Assembly (NCBI GenBank): GCA_016195115.1 | Contig: JACQAI010000622.1 | Coordinates: 1 to 5,651, forward strand | Length of the DNA stretch: 5,651 nt | Reading direction: 5' to 3' | Source of the DNA: Pseudomonadota bacterium | GTDB lineage: Bacteria; Pseudomonadota; Alphaproteobacteria; Elsterales; Elsteraceae | In this document: positions 1 to 3,979 of the stretch, piece by piece | How positions within the stretch are numbered: the first letter of the stretch is position 1 | Layout: each line of letters starts with the position of its first letter | Position numbers and translations under genes: made by a program | The notes under the pieces: generated by a model | Told to the model about the DNA's origin: nothing | The model's input: the letters and a program-made list of their open reading frames with translations, nothing else | Databases searched by the model: none

Positions 1-1
1 C

Positions 2-460
2 CGCGCGTGCAACCGACTCGGCATCGTCGTCGACGTCGCGCACGGCACGCGGGCGCTGGTGCAGCAGGCCGTCGCGGTGGCGACGCGGCCGCTGGTCCTG
101 TCGCACACCTCCCTGGACCAGGCGCCGGGATCGCGCAGCCGGCGCATCTCGCCCGAGCATGCGCGCCTGGTGGCGCAGACCGGCGGCGTGATCGGCGTGT
201 GGCCGGTGCGCGGCATCTTCGCCAACCTGGCGGCCTACGCCGACGGTTTCGCGCGCATGGTCGAGGCCGCCGGGGTCGATCACGTCGGCATCGGCACCGA
301 CATGCTCGGCCTGCCCGGCGGCTCGGTGTTCGACGACTACCGCGAGCTGCCGGCGTTGGCGGCGGCGCTGCGCACCACCGGCTTCGCACCCGACGAGATC
401 GCCAAGGTTCTCGGCGGCAATTACCGCCGCGTCTTCGCCGCGGTCGTCGGATCGGCGTGA
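2..460 (+). CDS. M19 (membrane/renal dipeptidase) family protein, C-terminal part
   Basis: Open from the left edge, this frame gives the last 152 residues of a peptidase M19 family protein; the start and the N-terminal metal ligands lie outside the window. Family members are usually about 320-400 residues and are zinc-dependent TIM-barrel enzymes that hydrolyse dipeptides. Visible landmarks, in visible-residue numbering, follow the family order: NRLGIVVDVAH with a metal-ligand-type His at residue 14; a second ligand-type His in LSHTS; the RSRRISPE segment matching the substrate-contacting Arg region of renal dipeptidase; GIGTDMLG at the place of the usual GIGSDFDG; and a closing GGNYRRVF like the family's N-LRVF end. 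The first Asp of the DFDG-type motif is kept but the second is replaced. Whether the substrate is a true dipeptide or another amide cannot be read from this fragment. The next gene follows after 62 bases and has its own ribosome binding site, so co-transcription is possible but not shown. Confidence 0.88.
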   Translation, partial: RACNRLGIVVDVAHGTRALVQQAVAVATRPLVLSHTSLDQAPGSRSRRISPEHARLVAQTGGVIGVWPVRGIFANLAAYADGFARMVEAAGVDHVGIGTDMLGLPGGSVFDDYRELPALAAALRTTGFAPDEIAKVLGGNYRRVFAAVVGSA

Positions 461-492
461 CGCGGATCACGCGCGACCGCGCCGAGCCGTGG

Positions 493-509
493 TAGAGTGC
501 GGCACCGCA
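493..509 (+). promoter_or_regulatory. Possible -10 element with overlapping inverted repeat before the persulfide dioxygenase gene
   Basis: TAGAGT at 493-498 resembles a -10 hexamer and lies 24 bases before the ATG at 523. No convincing -35 element is seen at the right distance. A perfect inverted repeat TGCGG-CA-CCGCA covers 498-509 and abuts the AGGAGAG ribosome binding site (509-515). It could be a small operator or chance in GC-rich DNA. This is weak evidence for a separate promoter. Confidence 0.2.
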
Positions 510-522
510 GGAGAGTTCGCGC

Positions 523-1266
523 ATGATCTTTCGCCAGCTGTTCGATTCGGTCTCCTCGACCTACACCTATTTGATCGGCTGCCCGGAGACCGGCCGCGCC
601 ATCCTGATCGATCCCGTGCTCGAGACCCTGGCGCGCGACGTCGCCGCGCTCGACGCGCTCGATCTCAAGCTCGCCTGGACGATCGAGACCCACGTCCACG
701 CCGACCACGTCTCGGCCGGCGCGGCGCTGCGCGCCCAAACCGGCTGCAAGGTCGCCTGTCCGGCCGGCGAAGCGGTCGACGGCGCCGACCTCGATCTGCT
801 CGAGGGCGAGCCGGTGCATTGCGGCAGCCTGCATTTGATGCCGCTGGCGACCCCCGGCCACACCAAGGGACACATGTCCTATCGGCTCGACCGCGGGCCG
901 CTGCCGATGGTGTTCACCGGCGACACCCTGCTGATCGACGGCTGCGGCCGCACCGATTTCCAGGGCGGCGACGCCGCGACGCTCTACCGCTCGATCCACG
1001 ACAAGCTCTTCACCCTGGTCGACGACACGCTGGTCTACCCTGGGCACGACTACAACGGCCGCCACGTCACCACGATCGCCCAGGAGCGCCAGCGCAACCC
1101 GCGGCTGGGCGGCGGTAAGCCGCTCGAGGAGTTCGTCGCCCTGATGGCGGCGCTCGGCCTGCCCTATCCCAAGCGCATGGACGAGGCGGTGCCGGCCAAC
1201 CAGCGGGTCTCCCACGCCGCCGGCGTCGAGCTCGCGCCCGAGCGCGCGCTGTCCTGGTCGGTCTAA
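523..1266 (+). CDS. ETHE1-like persulfide dioxygenase (MBL-fold metallo-hydrolase)
   Basis: This 247-residue protein has the whole signature of the ETHE1 / persulfide dioxygenase branch of the metallo-beta-lactamase fold. These iron enzymes oxidise glutathione persulfide to sulfite with O2 in sulfide detoxification. THVHADH spans residues 56-62 (His57, His59, Asp61, His62). His113 in TPGHT, Asp134 in FTGD and His175 in YPGHDY supply the remaining conserved metal-site positions; in ETHE1 the single iron uses two His and one Asp. The GCGRTDFQGGD block (residues 140-150) and the NPRL and VPAN motifs near the C-terminus are typical of ETHE1 and not of glyoxalase II. No signal peptide or fused rhodanese domain is seen, so it is probably cytoplasmic. 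The ATG at 523 is supported by AGGAGAG seven bases upstream and by the family-typical start MIFRQLFD. A close relative with another thiol-linked substrate is the main alternative. The gene converges on its downstream neighbour with stops one base apart. Confidence 0.93.
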   Translation: MIFRQLFDSVSSTYTYLIGCPETGRAILIDPVLETLARDVAALDALDLKLAWTIETHVHADHVSAGAALRAQTGCKVACPAGEAVDGADLDLLEGEPVHCGSLHLMPLATPGHTKGHMSYRLDRGPLPMVFTGDTLLIDGCGRTDFQGGDAATLYRSIHDKLFTLVDDTLVYPGHDYNGRHVTTIAQERQRNPRLGGGKPLEEFVALMAALGLPYPKRMDEAVPANQRVSHAAGVELAPERALSWSV

Positions 1267-1267
1267 C

Positions 1268-1921
1268 TTAGGCGGCCCTTTTCCGTTCGCGCGTTTTCGG
1301 CGCTGCGGTGTTCTTCGCCTTCTTCACCTTGGGCTTCGGCGCGACGCGCATGGCGGCGCGACGCTTGAGTTCCGCCGTCGTCTTGAGCTCGTCGCAGCGC
1401 AGGCACAGGGTCTGCAGGTTGGCGAGCGACCAGTAGCGTAGCGCGTCGGCGGCGCTGCGGTCGACGCGGTGCAGCGGCTCGACGTGGTCGGCGGTCCAGC
1501 CGCGCGCGTAGTAGACCGGCGCGTAGGCGGCGTCGGCGAAGTCGACCGCGCACCAGCGCTTGTTGGCTACGTCGATGGTGGGATGCCACTGGCCATAGGG
1601 CAGCCAGTCGGGGATCGGCCGCACGATCGGCGGCGCGTGCAGGAAATGGCAGCGGCAGGCGGCGCAAAAGCCGCCGTCGCGGGCGTAGACCGCGTCGCGC
1701 ATGTCGGTCGAGAAGCACGCGATGCGGTAGGCCGTCACACAGTCGTCGTGCCAGCGGCGGCGCGGATTGGGTGTGCCGTCGGACTTGAGCACGGCGCCAC
1801 CGCACCAGCGGCAGCTGCCCTTGGGCACGTCCCAAAAAGGCAGCGGCGGCCGGCGCAGCGCCGGTGGCGCACGCTTGGCCGCATCGGGTGCCAGCAGGTC
1901 CGACGAGATCGGTCGCGCCAT
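1268..1921 (-). CDS. HNH-nuclease-like zinc-binding protein, final catalytic His replaced by Asp
   Basis: The 217-residue product has two cysteine-rich parts. Residues 37-61 hold CxxC (Cys37, Cys40) followed by RRRWHDDC (His58, Cys61), a zinc-knuckle-like segment seen before some HNH domains. The HNH-like domain then follows: YARDGGFCAAC (Cys86, Cys89), TADHVEPL (Asp145-His146), a conserved Asn168 in LANLQTLC, and Cys173/Cys176 completing a CxxC...CxxC structural zinc site. The normal family ending CHxxKT is here CDELKT, so the last His of the H-N-H triad is Asp177. About 55 residues separate the second Cys of the first pair from the Asp-His pair, longer than in a minimal HNH domain. The tail after residue 185 is Lys/Arg-rich, fitting nucleic-acid binding. 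The ATG at 1921 was chosen because GGAGG lies nine bases before it. The role is unknown: a restriction-like or housekeeping nuclease, or a non-catalytic DNA binder. It is divergent from the cupin gene and convergent with the dioxygenase gene. Confidence 0.8.
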   Translation of the reverse strand: MARPISSDLLAPDAAKRAPPALRRPPLPFWDVPKGSCRWCGGAVLKSDGTPNPRRRWHDDCVTAYRIACFSTDMRDAVYARDGGFCAACRCHFLHAPPIVRPIPDWLPYGQWHPTIDVANKRWCAVDFADAAYAPVYYARGWTADHVEPLHRVDRSAADALRYWSLANLQTLCLRCDELKTTAELKRRAAMRVAPKPKVKKAKNTAAPKTRERKRAA

Positions 1922-1930
1922 CCCGGCTGG

Positions 1931-1935
1931 CCTCC
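1931..1935 (-). promoter_or_regulatory. Ribosome binding site that fixes the HNH-like gene start
   Basis: On the minus strand GGAGG sits nine bases before the ATG at 1921. The frame stays open another 59 codons upstream, to 2098, but that stretch is low-complexity Arg/Pro/Gly-rich sequence running through the divergent intergenic region into the cupin gene. The internal ATG is therefore the better start. Confidence 0.65.
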
Positions 1936-1972
1936 GCACCAGCCGACCGCTTGAATCACATTTTTGCCCCGG

Positions 1973-1983
1973 GGGGAATCCCC
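1973..1983. repeat. Short perfect palindrome GGGG-AAT-CCCC in the divergent intergenic region
   Basis: GGGGAATCCCC is an inverted repeat with a three-base centre, directly preceded by and overlapping CCCCGGGG (1967-1974). It lies between the divergent HNH-like and cupin genes, 15 bases before the candidate -35 of the cupin. It may be a regulator binding site; it is short enough to be chance. Confidence 0.3.
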
Positions 1984-1997
1984 TGCCGCGGCGACGG

Positions 1998-2026
1998 TTG
2001 GCGGCGCCGGGCCCGGCGAGTAACCT
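1998..2026 (+). promoter_or_regulatory. Candidate sigma-70-type promoter of the cupin gene
   Basis: TTGGCG (1998-2003) and TAACCT (2021-2026) are separated by exactly 17 bases. The -35 keeps TTG and the -10 keeps the important first T, second A and last T. It is correctly placed, ending 29 bases before the cupin ATG, and overlaps no gene. The match to consensus is partial, so it is a candidate only. Confidence 0.35.
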
Positions 2027-2044
2027 GGGGCGAGACCGATCCGA

Positions 2045-2051
2045 GGGAGGA
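2045..2051 (+). promoter_or_regulatory. Ribosome binding site that fixes the cupin start
   Basis: GGGAGGA lies four bases before the ATG at 2056. The frame is open further upstream to 1864, but that extension would overlap the start of the divergent gene and reads as Arg/Pro-rich non-family sequence. The ATG at 2056 is preferred. Confidence 0.65.
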
Positions 2052-2055
2052 CCCC

Positions 2056-2475
2056 ATGCCCGACGCCACCACCGCCGAAACCAAGCAGGGCCGCACACTG
2101 GCCCATGCGACCCCGGAGACGGCGCCGCTGGTGCCGGGCCGGCGCGCGTTCTTCACCTATCAGGACCTGGGTGTGACCGGGGCCAGCAAGGGCCACATGC
2201 GCGCCCAGGTCACGACCGCCAAGCGCGGCATGACCGAGCCGACCGGCTGGCACTACCATCTGTGCGAGTCGCAGTTCGTCTATGCGCTGCGGGGGTGGGT
2301 CGACCTCGAGTTCGAGGATGGCCGCACCGTACGGGTCAAGGCCGGCGAGTCGATCTACATCCCGGGTGGCCTGCGCCACAACGAGATCGCGACCTCGGAC
2401 GACTTCCAGATCCTCGAGGTCTCGGTCCCGGCCGAGATGGGCACCCAGGCCTGCGAGCCGCCGGCCAAGCGCTGA
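2056..2475 (+). CDS. Small single-domain cupin protein
   Basis: The 139-residue product is a one-domain cupin (beta-barrel, usually metal-binding). Cupin motif 1 is at residues 65-80: WHYHLCESQFVYALRG, with His66 and His68. The position normally occupied by the metal-ligand Glu of HxHx(3,4)Ex(6)G is Gln73, while a Glu occurs two residues earlier (Glu71). Motif 2 is at residues 97-108: GESIYIPGGLRH, with the PGG turn and ligand-type His108. So three His ligands are kept and the Glu is shifted or replaced. I recall similar short proteobacterial cupins with Gln here, so this is probably a subfamily trait and not damage. There is no signal peptide or second domain. The substrate is unknown; cupins this small may be isomerases, dioxygenases, sugar or small-molecule binders. 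It is transcribed in the same direction as the Mo-hydroxylase operon 154 bases downstream, but a terminator-like stem lies between, so it looks like a separate unit. Confidence 0.88.
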   Translation: MPDATTAETKQGRTLAHATPETAPLVPGRRAFFTYQDLGVTGASKGHMRAQVTTAKRGMTEPTGWHYHLCESQFVYALRGWVDLEFEDGRTVRVKAGESIYIPGGLRHNEIATSDDFQILEVSVPAEMGTQACEPPAKR

Positions 2476-2482
2476 CGCGGGC

Positions 2483-2502
2483 GGGCGCCGTCCGCGGCGC
2501 CC
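2483..2502 (+). terminator. Terminator-like GC stem-loop after the cupin gene
   Basis: A perfect 7-bp inverted repeat, GGGCGCC / GGCGCCC, with a 6-base loop starts eight bases after the cupin stop codon. It is followed by a C-rich run and not a T tract, so it is not a classical intrinsic terminator. In GC-rich genomes such stems can still terminate or protect the mRNA 3' end. Confidence 0.4.
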
Positions 2503-2520
2503 CACCCCCGACCACCGACT

Positions 2521-2533
2521 CGACCATCGGTCG
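2521..2533. repeat. Inverted repeat CGACC-ATC-GGTCG upstream of the Mo-hydroxylase operon
   Basis: Perfect 5-bp arms around a 3-base centre lie 97 bases before the FAD-subunit ATG and 15 bases before a TTGACG (2548-2553) that could be a -35 element. The site is suitable for a dimeric regulator, but it is short and unsupported by a second copy. Confidence 0.25.
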
Positions 2534-2581
2534 CAAGCCCATTAGGGTTGACGTGGCCCGTCTTGCCGGACGCGGCCCACA

Positions 2582-2616
2582 ACGATTTCTGTCGCGAATC
2601 GTGGGATTCGCGCGAC
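2582..2616 (+). promoter_or_regulatory. Overlapping alternative hairpins in the leader of the Mo-hydroxylase operon
   Basis: Two helices share bases 2597-2600. Helix A pairs ACGATT (2582-2587) with AATCGT (2597-2602). Helix B pairs GTCG-CGAATC (2591-2600) with GATTCG-CGAC (2605-2610 and 2613-2616) around a GTGG loop, leaving a two-base bulge; an alternative register gives 8 uninterrupted pairs. They cannot form together. Helix B ends three bases before the AGGAG ribosome binding site (2620-2624). It could be an operator in DNA or a translation-control structure in RNA. Confidence 0.35.
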
Positions 2617-2629
2617 TGCAGGAGCGAGC

Positions 2630-3502
2630 ATGCCGACATTGAGTTACGTTGCGCCGGCGACGGTGAAGGACGCGGTCGCGGCGCTTTCGGGGGCCTCGGG
2701 CGTGGCCAAGGTGCTGTCGGGCGGGACCGATTTGCTGGTCCAGCTGCGCACCGGTCGGATCAAGCCGGATCTGATCATCGACACCAAGAAGATCCCGGGC
2801 CTGATCGGCATCAAGGACGAAGGTGGGGGTGCATTCACAATAGGCGCGGCGACGCCGTGCGCCGAGCTCGGCGAGCACGTCGCCCTGGGCAAGGCGTGGC
2901 CGGGGGTGATCGAGGCCGCCAACCTGATCGGCTCGACGCAGATCCAGGGGCGGGCGTCATTGGCCGGCAATCTGTGCAACGCGTCGCCGGCGGCCGACTC
3001 GGTACCGGCGATGATCGCGGCCGGCGTGACCTGCGTGATCGCGGGCCCGGCGGGCGAGCGCACGGTGCCGGTCGAGGCGATCTGCACCGGTCCGGGCAAG
3101 ACCTCGCTGGCCAAGGGCGAGCTGTTGGTTGCCTTCAAGCTGCCCAAGCGGGGGCCCAAGTCGTCCGACGCCTATCTGCGCTTCATTCCGCGTACCGAGA
3201 TGGACATCGCGGTGGTCGGCTGCGGCATCGACGTGACGCTGGACGCCAAGGGGATTTGTACCGCAGCGAAAGTCGTGCTGGGCGCGGTGGCGCCGACCGC
3301 GGTGATCGTGGCGGACGCGGCCAAGGCGCTGATCGGCAACAAGCTCGACGACGCGACATTGGCGAAGCTGGATGCGGCGGCACGCGCGGCGTGCAAGCCG
3401 ATCGACGACAAGCGGGGCACGATCGAATATCGGACCAAGGTAGCGGGGGTGCTGGCGCGGCGGACCGCGGCGATCGCCTTCGAGCGCGCAGGAGGACGCT
3501 GA
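2630..3502 (+). CDS. FAD-binding (medium, CoxM/XdhB-type) subunit of a molybdenum hydroxylase
   Basis: This 290-residue protein is the flavin subunit of a xanthine dehydrogenase / CO dehydrogenase family complex. It would pass electrons from the iron-sulfur subunit to FAD and on to an acceptor (quinone, NAD or another carrier; not decidable here). The length is normal for the family. The first FAD motif is VLSGGTDLL (residues 28-36), followed by the TIGAATPCAEL block (70-80) and by QIQGRASLAGNLCNASPAADS (105-125), the family's signature after which the CO dehydrogenase flavoprotein C-terminal domain follows (from about residue 180). No transmembrane segment or signal is seen; such complexes are cytoplasmic or loosely membrane-attached. 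The ATG at 2630 has AGGAG five bases upstream. Its TGA shares one base with the ATG of the next gene, a sign of translational coupling. By eye it uses more G-ending codons (GCG, GTG) than the large-subunit gene. Its cupin-side leader carries alternative hairpins. Confidence 0.93.
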   Translation: MPTLSYVAPATVKDAVAALSGASGVAKVLSGGTDLLVQLRTGRIKPDLIIDTKKIPGLIGIKDEGGGAFTIGAATPCAELGEHVALGKAWPGVIEAANLIGSTQIQGRASLAGNLCNASPAADSVPAMIAAGVTCVIAGPAGERTVPVEAICTGPGKTSLAKGELLVAFKLPKRGPKSSDAYLRFIPRTEMDIAVVGCGIDVTLDAKGICTAAKVVLGAVAPTAVIVADAAKALIGNKLDDATLAKLDAAARAACKPIDDKRGTIEYRTKVAGVLARRTAAIAFERAGGR

Positions 3503-3975
3503 TGAGCAAGCATCATGTGACGGCGACGATCAACGGCGAGGCGACGGAGTTTCTGTGCGAGCCGCAGCAGACCCTGCTCGACGCGCTGCGCGACATCATG
3601 AACCTGACGGGCAGCAAGGAAGGCTGCGGCTCGGGCGACTGCGGGGCGTGCAGCGTGATCGTCGACGGCCGGCTGGTGTGCTCGTGCCTGATGCTCGGGG
3701 TCGAGGCCGAGGGCCACAAGATCGAGACCATCGAGGGCCTGGCGGTGAACGGCAAGCTGCATCCGCTGCAGCAGAAGTTCCTCGAGCACGCGGCGCTGCA
3801 GTGCGGTTTCTGCACGCCGGGGTTCCTGGTCGCGGCCAAGGCGCTGCTCGACCGCAACCCGAACCCGGACGAGACCGAGATCCGCTACTGGCTGGCCGGC
3901 AACCTGTGCCGCTGCACCGGCTACGACAAGATCGTCCGCGCCGTCACCGACGCGGCTGCCGAGCTGAGGGGGTAA
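3502..3975 (+). CDS. [2Fe-2S] (small, CoxS-type) subunit of a molybdenum hydroxylase
   Basis: This 157-residue protein carries two [2Fe-2S] clusters that relay electrons from the Mo site to FAD. The N-terminal plant-ferredoxin-like domain binds one cluster through Cys42, Cys47, Cys50 and Cys62 (motif GCGSGDCGAC then CSC). The C-terminal helical domain binds the cluster nearest the Mo cofactor through Cys101, Cys104 (QCGFCTPG) and Cys136, Cys138 (NLCRCTGY). All eight ligands are present, at nearly the same spacing as in CoxS of CO dehydrogenase, and the length is normal. The start at 3502 has AGGAGG six bases upstream and overlaps the preceding stop by one base. The frame is open far upstream, but that part overlaps the FAD-subunit gene and does not resemble the family. 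The large-subunit gene begins four bases after its stop. CoxS-type subunits are common to many hydroxylases, so the sequence fixes the family but not the substrate. Confidence 0.95.
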   Translation: MSKHHVTATINGEATEFLCEPQQTLLDALRDIMNLTGSKEGCGSGDCGACSVIVDGRLVCSCLMLGVEAEGHKIETIEGLAVNGKLHPLQQKFLEHAALQCGFCTPGFLVAAKALLDRNPNPDETEIRYWLAGNLCRCTGYDKIVRAVTDAAAELRG

Positions 3976-3979
3976 AGCC

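Noticed and set aside
7..495. Open frame over the left-edge gene in a different phase
   Set aside because: It is an Arg-rich low-complexity translation, while the other frame gives a recognisable M19 C-terminus.
421..1215. Long open frame on the minus strand opposite the persulfide dioxygenase gene
   Set aside because: Its protein is Arg/Ala/Gly/Val-rich low-complexity sequence mirroring a strong known gene; such frames are expected in GC-rich DNA.
1864..2055. Longer start of the cupin gene at 1864
   Set aside because: The extra residues overlap the opposing gene's start and are not cupin-like; the ATG at 2056 has GGGAGGA.
1922..2098. Longer start of the HNH-like gene at 2098
   Set aside because: The extra 59 residues are Arg/Pro-rich, cross the divergent promoter region and overlap the cupin start; the ATG at 1921 has GGAGG.
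2554..2567. Sigma-54-like TGGCCCG...TTGC before the Mo-hydroxylase operon
   Set aside because: The GG and GC elements are only 8 bases apart; sigma-54 promoters need 10.
2548..3501. A 318-residue N-terminal extension of the [2Fe-2S] subunit in the same frame
   Set aside because: It overlaps the FAD-subunit gene in another frame, is Gly/Arg/Asp-rich and unlike the family, and the ATG at 3502 has a strong ribosome binding site and a family-normal length.
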